The notes beneath the pieces were generated by a model. It did not search any database, had not been told where the DNA came from, and worked only from the letters and a program-made list of their open reading frames with translations. Of a stretch of DNA of 64,000 nt, positions 1-10,629 are shown piece by piece. Position 1 is the stretch's first letter, and each line of letters starts with the position of its first letter. This DNA comes from Streptomyces ficellus (GTDB lineage: Bacteria; Actinomycetota; Actinomycetes; Streptomycetales; Streptomycetaceae). Location of the stretch: the NCBI RefSeq assembly GCF_009739905.1, contig NZ_CP034279.1, positions 6,262,001 through 6,326,000 on the forward strand. Reading direction: 5' to 3'. Position numbers and translations under genes: made by a program.

Positions 1-1
1 C

Positions 2-463
2 TCCGACCAGGCCGAGGAGGCCCGTAAGCAGACGCTCGAAAAGGAGCGGCAGCTCGGGATCCTGGCCGGTACGGTGGCGGCCCAGGGGCCCGGGATCACG
101 CTGACCATCGACGACGGCGCCGGAGCGGTGGAGTCGGACATGCTGCTGGACGCGATCCAGGAGCTGCGGGCGGCGGGGGCGGAAGCCATCCAGGTCAACG
201 GCGTGCGGGTCGTCGCCGACTCGTACTTCTCCGGTGACGCCGGTGACATCGAGGTGGACGGCAAGAAAATCAAGGCGCCGTACCGTTTCAAGGTCATCGG
301 GAAGCCGCAGGACCTCGAGCCGGCGCTGAACATCCCGGGAGGCGTCGTGCAGACGCTGGAGAAGGAGCAGGCCACGGCCGCGGTCACCCGGTCGCAGAAG
401 ATCGTCGTTGACGCCTTGCGACCGCCGGAGCGGCCTGACTACGCTCGGTCGTCATCGCAGTGA
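2..463 (+). CDS. DUF881 family protein, 3' part
   Basis: Partial gene; the window opens inside it and 153 codons are visible. The visible N-terminal stretch is a charged helix rich in E, K, R and Q, followed by the DUF881 core with the sequence GPGITLTIDD and the stretch ELRAAGAEAIQVNGVRV. DUF881 proteins are usually membrane-anchored by an N-terminal helix that lies outside the window; their biochemical role is not established. In mycobacteria and streptomycetes DUF881 genes sit directly before the FHA/MerR cluster, as here. The C-terminal tail (from about 375) is polar and family-variable. The family call is firm; the function is unknown. Confidence 0.85.
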   Translation, partial: SDQAEEARKQTLEKERQLGILAGTVAAQGPGITLTIDDGAGAVESDMLLDAIQELRAAGAEAIQVNGVRVVADSYFSGDAGDIEVDGKKIKAPYRFKVIGKPQDLEPALNIPGGVVQTLEKEQATAAVTRSQKIVVDALRPPERPDYARSSSQ

Positions 464-737
464 ATCGGGGGTACATGGGGGTCAGGGGGCGAAGGTCCGT
501 CATCGGAGGCGGGCCGGGTCGGGGAACGGCGTCCGGGGCACGCGGTGGACCGGCGGGAACCGGAAGACCGGTGCCAGGGCGCGAGGTTGCGGGGGGTCGG
601 CGCATCACATACGTGGCGCGTGATGGAAACTGTCCGGAGGATACGGACGTTGTCATGATGTCCGGGTCGGCAGGTGTGTTCATTCAGGGTTCGTCCTGCC
701 CCACGGGCGGGTCTGTTTCGTTCAAGGGGAATCGCCC
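464..737. other. Intergenic region, DUF881 to FHA gene
   Basis: This 274-nt stretch has no convincing coding sequence. It holds an imperfect dyad (CATCAC at 603-608 and GTGATG at 620-625) and a short GTCCG/CGGAC dyad around 633-650. An AAGGGGA ribosome-binding site at 724-730 serves the next gene. In mycobacteria a gcvH gene occupies the equivalent slot; none is seen here. Confidence 0.5.
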
Positions 738-1565
738 GTGAAGTTGTTTGCGAAGTTGTTCGGCAGGAGCGCACGCGAGGAGGGCGGAAACGCCCGTCAC
801 CGCGCTCCGCGCCATGGCCAGAGCGAGGAGCAGGGTGGCGAGCGCCCGCTCTTCCGCGACGAGGTTGCGGGTCCGGGTGGTGACATTCCGGGGGGCCAGG
901 GCGCGTCTGTTGACCCTGCCGGTTCCGGCCGCATAGGTTTCGGGGAACCATCAACCTCGAGTACGGGTGGAGGGTTTGCGCCCGACCCGTACGCGACGAG
1001 CGCCCACGCGGGGCAGCCGCGGCAGGAGGACTCCATGCCGGTGTGTACGAGGTGCGGGCACCGCAACGCCGAGTCGAGCCGGTTCTGCTCCAACTGCGGG
1101 GCACCGCTGCGAGGCGGGGTCCCGGCGGAGCGCGCGTCCGAGACGACGTCGACGATCTCGATCTCCGGCCTGGAGGCGTACGACTCCGAGGTCACCGGTC
1201 AGACGCAGCTGCCGTCGCTGTCGCCGGAGGCGCAGGCCGCCGTGGAGGCGCTGCCGCTCGGTTCGGCGCTCCTGGTGGTGCGGCGGGGCCCGAACTCGGG
1301 CAGCCGCTTCCTGCTGGACGGTGACCTGACCACGGCCGGACGGCACCCGCAGAGCGACATCTTCCTGGACGACGTGACCGTGTCACGGCGCCACGTGGAG
1401 TTCCGCAGGTCGCCCGACGGCAGCTTCACCGTCTCGGACGTCGGCAGCCTCAACGGCACCTACGTCAACCGTGAGCGGATCGACTCGGTTCCGCTGGCGA
1501 ACGGTGACGAGGTGCAGATCGGCAAGTACCGGCTGGTCTTCTACGCGAGCCAGCGAGGCGTGTGA
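738..1565 (+). CDS. FHA-domain signalling protein, GarA-like, with zinc ribbon
   Basis: 275 aa. The GTG start at 738 has AAGGGGA seven bases upstream, and the protein begins MKLFAKLFG. Order of parts: a disordered, charged N-terminal 95 residues; a four-cysteine zinc ribbon (CxxC at about 103-106 and CSNC about 12 residues later); a linker carrying ETTS at 135-138; and a C-terminal FHA domain (about 175-270) with the expected GRHPQSD, SRRH and NGTYVN motifs. In mycobacterial GarA and corynebacterial OdhI an N-terminal ETTS motif is phosphorylated by Ser/Thr kinases and the FHA domain controls 2-oxoglutarate metabolism enzymes. The same motif here supports kinase control, although this protein is longer and has the extra zinc ribbon. 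The stop overlaps the next start (GTGA), so it is co-transcribed with the MerR gene. Confidence 0.9.
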   Translation: MKLFAKLFGRSAREEGGNARHRAPRHGQSEEQGGERPLFRDEVAGPGGDIPGGQGASVDPAGSGRIGFGEPSTSSTGGGFAPDPYATSAHAGQPRQEDSMPVCTRCGHRNAESSRFCSNCGAPLRGGVPAERASETTSTISISGLEAYDSEVTGQTQLPSLSPEAQAAVEALPLGSALLVVRRGPNSGSRFLLDGDLTTAGRHPQSDIFLDDVTVSRRHVEFRRSPDGSFTVSDVGSLNGTYVNRERIDSVPLANGDEVQIGKYRLVFYASQRGV

Positions 1566-2335
1566 CCCGGCAGGGGAGGCCCATGCTGCGAACCACGACG
1601 GGCGGTGCCGGCAACGGCACCGCCGGCGCGGCCGATCAGCTGGTGAGCATCGGCACGGTGCTCAACCAGCTGCGGGAAGAGTTTCCCGAAGTCACCATCT
1701 CGAAGATCAGGTTCCTGGAGGCCGAGGGGCTCGTCGAGCCACAGCGGACGGCTTCCGGATACCGGAAGTTCAGTGCGCGGGACGTGGAACGGCTCGGACG
1801 CATCCTGCGGATGCAGCGGGACCACTACCTGCCCCTGAAGGTGATCAGGGAGCACCTGGACGCCGTGGAGCGGGGCGAACAGGTGGAGCTGCCCGCCGCT
1901 CCCGGGCCGCAGCGCGAGCCCCTGGACGGCGAGCCGTGGCAGGCCGACGGGCAGGACCGCCCGACGGCCGCCCGCGTCGGCCGGGCGGAGCTCCTGGCGG
2001 CCTCGGGCGCCGGGGAGGAGGAACTCGCCGAGTGGGAGTCGTACGGCCTCGTCGTCCAGGGCGTGGACGGCGGTTACGACGCCGAGGCGGTGACCGTCGC
2101 GAAGCTCGTCGCCGATCTCGGGAGGTACGGGCTGGAACCGCGCCACCTGCGGGCGGTGAAAGCCGCCGCCGAGCGTGAGGCGGGCCTGGTCGAACAGGTG
2201 GTCGCACCCCTGCGCAGGCATCGTAATCCGCAGACCAGAGCCCATGCCGAGGCCACCGCCAAGGAGCTCGCGGCGCTGTCCGTACGGCTGCACGCGGCCC
2301 TCGTGCAGACCGCCCTCGGCGTCCGCTTGCACTGA
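1562..2335 (+). CDS. ftsR: MerR-family regulator, FtsR-like
   Basis: 257 aa from the GTG at 1562, which overlaps the FHA stop by four bases; an ATG at 1583 behind AGGGGAGG is an alternative start. The N-terminal part has a MerR winged helix-turn-helix (VSIGTVLNQL, TISKIRFLEAEGLV, GYRKFS). A linker and a C-terminal helical effector or dimerisation domain follow. Its place after the FHA gene and before DUF151 matches the mycobacterial Rv1827-Rv1828-Rv1829 order. The Rv1828/FtsR group is reported to regulate ftsZ and growth in actinobacteria, so a growth or division regulator is the best inference. The symbol is given by orthology of context, not by a test. Confidence 0.8.
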   Translation: MTRQGRPMLRTTTGGAGNGTAGAADQLVSIGTVLNQLREEFPEVTISKIRFLEAEGLVEPQRTASGYRKFSARDVERLGRILRMQRDHYLPLKVIREHLDAVERGEQVELPAAPGPQREPLDGEPWQADGQDRPTAARVGRAELLAASGAGEEELAEWESYGLVVQGVDGGYDAEAVTVAKLVADLGRYGLEPRHLRAVKAAAEREAGLVEQVVAPLRRHRNPQTRAHAEATAKELAALSVRLHAALVQTALGVRLH

Positions 2336-2376
2336 TCTTGACAGAGCCCGACTATCCAAACCGGTCCGGCACGTCC

Positions 2377-2391
2377 TAGGGTTGCAATGTG
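2377..2391 (+). promoter_or_regulatory. TAGGGT -10 box and leaderless start of the DUF151 gene
   Basis: TAGGGT (2377-2382) lies six bases before the GTG at 2389, the spacing expected for a leaderless transcript in Streptomyces. The AGGG inside it could instead act as a weak ribosome-binding site. No good -35 is visible at the matching distance; a TTGACA at 2338-2343 is too far upstream. Confidence 0.45.
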
Positions 2392-2862
2392 AACGAGCTC
2401 GATGTTGTCGGTGTCCGGGTGGAAATGCCGTCCAACCAGCCGATCGTGCTCCTGCGTGAAGTGGGAGGCGACCGGTACCTCCCGATCTGGATCGGTCCGG
2501 GGGAAGCGACGGCGATCGCCTTCGCGCAGCAGGGCATGGCCCCTGCCCGGCCGCTCACGCACGACCTCTTCAAGGACGTGCTCGAAGCCGTGGGCCAGGA
2601 GCTGACCGAGGTCCGGATCACGGACCTGCGGGAAGGTGTCTTCTACGCGGAGCTGGTCTTCGCGAGCGGGGTCGAGGTGAGCGCGCGGCCCTCCGACGCC
2701 ATAGCGCTGGCCCTGCGCACCGGTACTCCCATCTACGGGAGCGACGGCGTGCTCGACGACGCCGGAATCGCCATCCCGGACGAGCAGGAGGACGAGGTGG
2801 AGAAGTTCCGCGAGTTCCTCGACCAGATCTCGCCCGAGGACTTCGGCACCAGCAGCCAGTAG
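2389..2862 (+). CDS. Bifunctional nuclease domain (DUF151) protein
   Basis: 157 aa, a single DUF151/BFN domain over nearly its whole length. Typical stretches are the LPIWIG segment, the RPLTHDL segment, RITDLREGVFYAEL and the SDAIALALR helix. Related plant and Thermotoga proteins bind or cleave nucleic acid, but the role in actinobacteria is not settled. The acidic C-terminus (DEQEDEVEKF onward) is usual for the family. It sits third in the conserved FHA-MerR-DUF151-MerR cluster, so a link to growth control is inferred from position only. The start is the GTG at 2389. Confidence 0.9.
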   Translation: MNELDVVGVRVEMPSNQPIVLLREVGGDRYLPIWIGPGEATAIAFAQQGMAPARPLTHDLFKDVLEAVGQELTEVRITDLREGVFYAELVFASGVEVSARPSDAIALALRTGTPIYGSDGVLDDAGIAIPDEQEDEVEKFREFLDQISPEDFGTSSQ

Positions 2863-2959
2863 GGAGGGCGGGCAAGCGGCCTGCACCAACCTTGGAGTCG
2901 GCTTTGAGCCCATTCGGGCACCCTTTCCCCGTTTCGGGATACGGGAAACCACTCTCAGG

Positions 2960-2985
2960 GTGATTATCACTCGGCGTGCCGAGTG
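2960..2985. promoter_or_regulatory. Two adjacent palindromes, candidate regulator operator
   Basis: GTGATTATCAC (2960-2970, perfect) is overlapped by CACTCGGCGTGCCGAGTG (2968-2985, perfect 8-bp arms with a 2-nt centre). The pair ends 9 bp before the -35 box of the second MerR gene. An operator for one of the two MerR proteins of this cluster is a reasonable guess; nothing in the sequence identifies the binding protein. Confidence 0.5.
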
Positions 2986-2994
2986 TGGCGATCG

Positions 2995-3023
2995 TTGACG
3001 CACCCCTGGCGACTGCCTACCGT
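2995..3023 (+). promoter_or_regulatory. Vegetative-type promoter TTGACG-17-TACCGT
   Basis: TTGACG (2995-3000), a 17-nt spacer, and TACCGT (3018-3023) match the HrdB-type consensus. The predicted start of transcription is near 3030, about 28 nt before the MerR start codon. Confidence 0.75.
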
Positions 3024-3057
3024 CGAGATGGCAGGTCAAGGACGGAGGGTCGGCGTG

Positions 3058-3729
3058 ATGAGCAGCGGCGACGGTGCGACTGGGGGCCTCCCCGGACGAA
3101 GTCTGGGGAAGAGCGGGCCGTATCCGCTTCACGGGAGTGCGGCCGAGCGACTCCCGGCGGGGGCGGTCGGCGCGGTCGGTGCTGACGCCGACGCGGTGCC
3201 GGGCCGGCCGGCCGATCCGGCGGACCCCGCGACGGAGACGATCGGCTACCGGGGGCCCACCGCCTGTGCGGCGGCGGGCATCACGTACCGCCAGCTGGAC
3301 TACTGGGCGCGGACCGGGCTGGTCGAGCCGAGTGTCCGGCCCGCCTACGGGTCCGGCACGCAGCGGCTGTACAGCTTTCGGGACGTGGTGGTCCTCAAGA
3401 TCGTCAAACGGTTCCTGGACACCGGTGTCGCGCTGCAGAACATCCGCACGGCCGTCCAGCACCTGCGCGCGCGGGGCTTCCGGGACCTGGAGCGGATGAC
3501 GCTCATGAGTGACGGGGCGACGGTCTACGAGTGCTCGTCGCCCGACGAGGTCGTCGACCTGTTGCAGGGCGGCCAGGGGGTCTTCGGGATCGCCGTGGGC
3601 GTGGTGTGGCGGGACGTCGAGGCGGCGCTCTCGCAGCTGCACGGGGAGCGCATCGACACGGGTGAGACGCTGGTGGGGCACAACCCGTCGGACGAGCTGG
3701 CGCGCAGGAGGCGTGACCGGGCTGTCTGA
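3058..3729 (+). CDS. MerR-family regulator, second of the cluster
   Basis: 223 aa from the ATG at 3058, with GGAGGG (3044-3049) eight bases upstream; a GTG at 3055 is also possible. A Gly/Ala/Pro-rich N-terminal 60 residues precede the MerR winged helix-turn-helix (YRQLDYWARTGLVEPS, GTQRLYSFRDV). A C-terminal domain with the stretch LMSDGATVYECSSPDEVVDLL follows, which is typical of the Rv1830 group. In mycobacteria this regulator is implicated in growth and division; the role here is inferred from synteny. It has its own strong promoter and a double palindrome just upstream, so it is probably regulated separately from the FHA-MerR operon. Confidence 0.85.
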   Translation: MSSGDGATGGLPGRSLGKSGPYPLHGSAAERLPAGAVGAVGADADAVPGRPADPADPATETIGYRGPTACAAAGITYRQLDYWARTGLVEPSVRPAYGSGTQRLYSFRDVVVLKIVKRFLDTGVALQNIRTAVQHLRARGFRDLERMTLMSDGATVYECSSPDEVVDLLQGGQGVFGIAVGVVWRDVEAALSQLHGERIDTGETLVGHNPSDELARRRRDRAV

Positions 3730-3786
3730 GTCGGTCCGTACGTGTGTGCGGGGCGATTGTCAGTGGTGTACGGCAGCATCGACGGT

Positions 3787-5349
3787 GTGAGAACCGCGCC
3801 GACGATCCTGCATCTGGACATGGATGCCTTCTTCGCCGCCGCCGAGCAGGCGGCGAAGCCGAGCCTGCGCGGGAAACCGGTGGTCGTGGGCGGCCTCGGG
3901 CCGCGCGGGGTCGTGGCCACCGCGTCGTACGAGGCCAGGCGGTTCGGGGTGCACTCGGCGATGCCGATGGCGCAGGCGCGCCGGCTGGCGCCCAACGCCG
4001 CGTACCTGGTGCCGCGTTTCTCCCTCTACCGGGCGGTCAGCGACCAGGTCATGGAGCTGCTGCGGGGGCTGTCGCCGCTCGTCGAGCCGTTGAGCCTCGA
4101 CGAGGCGTTCGTGGACCTCGAGGCGGGGGGCTCGGCGCATGACGCGGCGACCGCGCGGGAGGCCGGTGAGCGGCTGCGCAGGGACATCAGGGCGGTCACG
4201 GGACTGACGGGGTCGGTGGGCCTGGCCGGGTCGAAGATGATCGCGAAGATCGCGTCCGAGGAGGCCAAGCCCGACGGCCTGGTGCTGATCGAGCCGGGCA
4301 CGGAGCGGGACCTGCTGGACCCCAAGTCGGTGCGCATCCTGCCGGGTGTGGGGCCCGCCACCGGAGAGCATCTGCGGCGGGCCGGCATGACGACGGTGGC
4401 GGACCTGGCGGCGGCGGGCGAGGACGAGCTGGTACGGCTGCTGGGCAAGGCGCACGGGGAGTCGCTGTACCGGATGGCGCTCGGGTACGACGACCGGCCG
4501 GTGGTGGCCGAGCGGGACGCCAAGTCCGTGTCGGTGGAGGACACCTTCGACGTCGACCTGCACGACCGGGTGCGGGTGCGCACGGAGGTGGAGCGGCTGG
4601 CCGAGCGGTGCGTGCGGCGCTTGCGCGCAGCGGGGCGCTCGGGGCGGACGGTGGTGCTCAAGGTGCGGAGGTACGACTTCTCGACGCTGACCCGGTCCGA
4701 GACCCTGCGCGGTCCGACGGACGACCCGGTGGTGGTGCGGGAGGCGGCGGCACGGCTGCTGGAGTCGGTGGACACCACCGGTGGCGTCCGCCTGCTGGGT
4801 GTGGGCGTCACGGGGCTCGCGGACTTCACGCAGGAGGACCTGTTCGCCCAGGCCGCCGCGGAGCGGGCGGAGGCGGAGCAGGCCGAGGCGGAGCGGGGTG
4901 CGCCGGCAGGAGTGGCCGCCGGGGCCGACCCGGCAGGGGCGGGTCCGGGTGGGGCGGGCGCGCCGGTGGGGCCGGAGGCGGTTGCGGGGGACGCGGTGGA
5001 CGCGGCTGAGGGGGGCCGCGTGGCCGGTGCCGCGGTAGGAACCGGCGGCGCGCAGGAGCCGAGTGCCGTCGCGGGTGACGGGGAAGCGCGGACGTGGATG
5101 GCCGGCCAGGACGTGCGGCACGCGGAGTACGGGCCGGGGTGGGTGCAGGGCAGCGGCCTGGGGCGGGTCACCGTCCGGTTCGAGGAGCCCGGGTCGTCGC
5201 AGCCCGGGCGGGTGCGGACGTTCAGGGCCGGTGATCCGGACCTGGAGCCGTCCGACCCGCTGCCCCTCGTGCCGGGTCAGTCCTCCTGGCCGGCGAGCCT
5301 GCCGAAGTCACGGTCCGAGGAGGGAGGCGGGGGGAGCGCGAGCCCGTAG
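3787..5349 (+). CDS. dinB: DNA polymerase IV (Y family) with C-terminal extension
   Basis: 520 aa from the GTG at 3787, chosen because the conserved start LHLDMDAFFA follows within ten residues; GTGs at 3742 and 3772 are alternatives. The catalytic acidic residues are in LDMDAFF and SLDEAFVD. Thumb, finger and little-finger regions run to about residue 355. An Ala/Gly/Glu-rich linker of about 80 residues follows, then a compact C-terminal module (about 438-495) with HAEYGPGWVQG and VTVRFEEPG, which resembles the small Tudor-like fold at the end of UvrD/PcrA helicases. The enzyme performs error-prone translesion synthesis. No beta-clamp motif was confidently placed. Its 3' end overlaps the convergent PRC-barrel gene by 73 bp. 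Confidence 0.92.
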   Translation: MRTAPTILHLDMDAFFAAAEQAAKPSLRGKPVVVGGLGPRGVVATASYEARRFGVHSAMPMAQARRLAPNAAYLVPRFSLYRAVSDQVMELLRGLSPLVEPLSLDEAFVDLEAGGSAHDAATAREAGERLRRDIRAVTGLTGSVGLAGSKMIAKIASEEAKPDGLVLIEPGTERDLLDPKSVRILPGVGPATGEHLRRAGMTTVADLAAAGEDELVRLLGKAHGESLYRMALGYDDRPVVAERDAKSVSVEDTFDVDLHDRVRVRTEVERLAERCVRRLRAAGRSGRTVVLKVRRYDFSTLTRSETLRGPTDDPVVVREAAARLLESVDTTGGVRLLGVGVTGLADFTQEDLFAQAAAERAEAEQAEAERGAPAGVAAGADPAGAGPGGAGAPVGPEAVAGDAVDAAEGGRVAGAAVGTGGAQEPSAVAGDGEARTWMAGQDVRHAEYGPGWVQGSGLGRVTVRFEEPGSSQPGRVRTFRAGDPDLEPSDPLPLVPGQSSWPASLPKSRSEEGGGGSASP

Positions 5350-5642
5350 TGGTGGTAGAGCTGGAGCTCCTGCTCGGGGGACAGGTGGCGGCCGACCCCG
5401 AAGTCGGGGGCGTCCTTGATCAGGGCCCGTTCGTACGGGACGTGGAGGCCGTCGTCCGCGAGGTCGCTGGGCTCCAGCGGGACGAAGGCGTCGCGGCTGA
5501 AGAGGCCCGTGCGCACCGCGGCCCACTCCGGGACGCCGGTCGCGTCGTCCAGGTACACCTCGTCGATGGTGCCGATCTTGTGGCCGTTGCGGTCGAAGGC
5601 TTTGCGGCCGATCAGGCTGCGCGGATCGATGTCGGTCTGCAC
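5277..5642 (-). CDS. PRC-barrel domain protein
   Basis: 121 aa. The GTG start at 5642 has GGAGGG close upstream. One PRC-barrel domain covers about residues 8-85 (DPRSLIGRKAFDRNGHKIG, then EVYLDDATGVPEWAAV). A short helical tail with SPEQELQLYHHYG follows, typical of the Streptomyces paralogues. PRC barrels occur in RimM and photosynthetic reaction-centre H subunits and in small stress proteins; the function of this short form is unknown. It is divergent from gcvP and convergent with dinB, whose last 73 bases it overlaps. Confidence 0.85.
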   Translation of the reverse strand: MQTDIDPRSLIGRKAFDRNGHKIGTIDEVYLDDATGVPEWAAVRTGLFSRDAFVPLEPSDLADDGLHVPYERALIKDAPDFGVGRHLSPEQELQLYHHYGLALPPPPSSDRDFGRLAGQED

Positions 5643-5737
5643 GGTCCCTCCAACTGGTCGCAACCGCTCTGTCAACACTACGAAAGTGCACATCGGTGAC
5701 GTCGGCCACTCGAGGGATGGGGCGGGGACCTCGCTGG

Positions 5738-5743
5738 TAGGCT
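5738..5743 (+). promoter_or_regulatory. Possible -10 box for the gcvP leader
   Basis: TAGGCT (5738-5743) fits TANNNT and would start the transcript about 20 nt before the first aptamer. No clear -35 is visible, so this is a weak call. Confidence 0.35.
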
Positions 5744-5762
5744 GGCAAATGGCCGCTGACCC

Positions 5763-5973
5763 CGTGCGGGAGAGTCCTCCGGAGAAACCTTTCGGAGGCG
5801 CCGAAGGAGCAAATCCTCCCCGGAATCTCTCAGGCACCCGGTACCGCACGGACGAGGTCACTCTGGAAAGCAGGGCGGGCGTCGGACGGCATCCGCTCTC
5901 ACCGACGGTGAAAGCCGGCCCGCCCCTCGGGGAGGTCCGGTGAAGCTCTCAGGTTGAGATGACAGAGGGGGAG
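5763..5973 (+). ncRNA. Tandem glycine riboswitch upstream of gcvP
   Basis: Two consecutive glycine aptamers. The first (about 5763-5857) begins GCGGGAGAGTCC and contains GGCGCCGAAGGAGCAAA and TCTCAGGCACC. The second (about 5858-5973) contains CTCTGGAAAGCAGGGCGGGC, CACCGACGGTGAAAGCC and GCTCTCAGGTTGAGATGACA, ending AGAGGGGGAGG. These are the conserved core blocks of the gcvT RNA family. Its position 60-270 nt before gcvP implies glycine-activated expression of the P-protein, as reported experimentally for S. griseus gcv genes. Exact ends are approximate. Confidence 0.93.
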
Positions 5974-6035
5974 GCCGTCCGGGCACCCGCGCCGTGGTGC
6001 CCCTCGCAGGTCGTATCGACCAGGAGGCCCCCGCC

Positions 6036-8921
<2,886 letters not shown>

Positions 8922-8957
8922 CGGACAGGGCGCCTGATGAGCGGGGCGCCTGACGGA

Positions 8958-9009
8958 CACGGCGAAGGGCCGGTACGGGATCGGAATCCCGTACCGGCCC
9001 TTCGCCGTG
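8958..9009. terminator. 24-bp perfect hairpin after gcvP
   Basis: Left arm 8958-8981, loop CGGA 8982-8985, right arm 8986-9009; all 24 pairs match. It lies between the gcvP stop (8921) and the convergent DUF5999 stop (9058), so it can terminate both directions. There is no U-tract, as is usual in Streptomyces. Confidence 0.85.
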
Positions 9010-9057
9010 CGGTGTGCGCGGTGCTTGGTGCGTGGTGCACGTGCGTGCGGTGGTGCC

Positions 9058-9264
9058 TCAGGCGGCCGTGACGACCTTCGAGGCGCTCAGCGGCCGGTGC
9101 GGCGCGATGATCTGGCCGTCCGGCAGCAGTTCACCGGTGTCCTCGAAGAGCAGGACGCCGTTGCACAGCAGGCTCCAGCCCTGTTCCGGGTGGTGAGCCA
9201 CCAGGTGGGCCGCCTCCCTGTCGGCGGAGTCGGCGGTCGGACAGGCTGGCTGGTGCTGGCACAT
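9058..9264 (-). CDS. DUF5999 family small protein
   Basis: 68 aa beginning MCQHQPACPTADS, with WSLLCNGVLLFEDTGELLP and ending in APHRPLS. This small protein is conserved across Streptomyces as DUF5999; the Cys/His-rich start could bind a metal, but no function is known. The ATG at 9264 is chosen because family members start at MCQHQ; the upstream region has only a poor AAAGAA ribosome-binding site. Confidence 0.85.
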   Translation of the reverse strand: MCQHQPACPTADSADREAAHLVAHHPEQGWSLLCNGVLLFEDTGELLPDGQIIAPHRPLSASKVVTAA

Positions 9265-9514
9265 GGGTCGGTTCTTTCGCTGCGGTGTGGTGTGTGTCCT
9301 GCGGCTCGATGCGGTGTTCATGGCCGCCCCCCGTTTGTCGGTCGGTCCGTTCCCAGTGTTGCCCCACCGGCGTCAATCCGCAGGGATTTCGCGGCAGCGC
9401 TTCCTACTGCTTAATGACGTGTCACCCGCCCGGATGGTTCAGCCCAACCACACTGTCCCTTCGGGTGGTTCGTCATGGCCGCACCGGGCTAGTCCGAACG
9501 GACCGGGGAAGTCA

Positions 9515-10108
9515 TCACGCCGTTGACTCCAGCAGCGGCGGCGGCACCAGACGCAGCGTCAGCACCGGCAGCAGATCGGCGACCCGGCACGGCAGGTGCG
9601 CGGCGATCCCGGGCGGGGCCGGGGCCAGCGGGATCAGCAGGTCGGCGGGGGCGGGGGAGCCCTCGGCCGGATCGGCCTCGGGGTCGCCGTGCAGCCAGAG
9701 GGTCAGCATGTACAGATCGGGTACGGAGAGCAGGCGCGGCTGGTGGCCGGACGCCATGGCCTCGGCCTGGCGCAGGGCACGCTCCGTGGAGGCGAGGTAG
9801 GGACCCTCGAAGAAGTGCGAGAACGCCCAGCCGTCGGGCGTGAGGATGGTGTCCGCGGCGGCGACCGGGCGGTCGCCGCCGCGGATCAGGAACCGCCAGC
9901 CGGCCAGTCGGGTACGCGGTGCTCCGGCGGACGGAACGATCGGGTCGCGCACGTCCAGGACGTGGACGGGCAGCGGGAGTTCGGGGCTCAGCGGTCCCTG
10001 GACGGACCGGAGAGCGGGCGTGTGTGCCTCGCGGACGGCGGGGGAGCCGAGCGCCGCGAGAACGCTGCGCAGGGCAGGCGTGGGGGCAGGGGAGACGTGG
10101 AGCGGCAT
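9515..10108 (-). CDS. Conserved hypothetical protein
   Basis: 197 aa. The ATG at 10108 has GAGAGG nine bases upstream, preferred over a TTG at 10129. It has no signal peptide or membrane segment. The middle region (WRFLIRGGDRPVAAADTIL, then WAFSHFFEGPYL) looks like a compact globular fold, and the C-terminus is proline- and leucine-rich. I do not recognise the family. It stands alone on the minus strand, divergent from the glutamate-cysteine ligase-like gene across a 521-bp gap. Confidence 0.7.
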   Translation of the reverse strand: MPLHVSPAPTPALRSVLAALGSPAVREAHTPALRSVQGPLSPELPLPVHVLDVRDPIVPSAGAPRTRLAGWRFLIRGGDRPVAAADTILTPDGWAFSHFFEGPYLASTERALRQAEAMASGHQPRLLSVPDLYMLTLWLHGDPEADPAEGSPAPADLLIPLAPAPPGIAAHLPCRVADLLPVLTLRLVPPPLLESTA

Positions 10109-10629
10109 GGTGGGTCGCCTCTCAGTCAAGAGACAGGGTGATGCGGGGGAGGTGCGGACGGCGGTGTCAGCTCGGGGTCAGAGGGTGCCGGAAGGGGCCG
10201 GTGGCCGTGCCCGGGCTCGACTCTCTGCCTCGTTCGCGGAGTTTATACGACAGGTGTTCACACAATGTTTCCGCTAGCCGTCGGCGATATTACCGACAAG
10301 GCTGAAACAGGTCTTTATTTTGCGGAGTTTCTGTGGATTTCCCGCGGGGCCGGGGGTCGCCGCCTGCGGCGTTGCCCGGCGGGCGGTAGGCCGAATGCCG
10401 CTGCTGTTCCGACCCCTCGGGGCCGCCGTCGGCACCCCTTCCGATCGGGTCGTGGCGCCGGTAACTGCCCGCCGCCCCATGCCTCCGGAATGTGCCGGAC
10501 AAACATCTTATCCAGCCTACCGTCCACACGCTGTCCATGTGGGCGTTACAGATCAGTCCGGCTGGGCATCATCGTCCGTGACGCGAGCGGACGATGCCGC
10601 GCGCCGCCCACTCGAGGAGGGACCCTTCG
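10109..10629. other. 521-bp divergent intergenic region
   Basis: No convincing gene. Around 10235-10330 it is unusually AT-rich for this genome and probably contains the promoter of the minus-strand gene. A TACCGT (10518-10523) could be a -10 box for the plus-strand gene, without a good -35. The ribosome-binding site GGAGGG at 10616-10621 serves the gene at 10630. Confidence 0.4.

Noticed and set aside
9360..9514. Possible small RNA between DUF5999 and the hypothetical gene
   Set aside because: No promoter/terminator pair or conserved structure could be supported.
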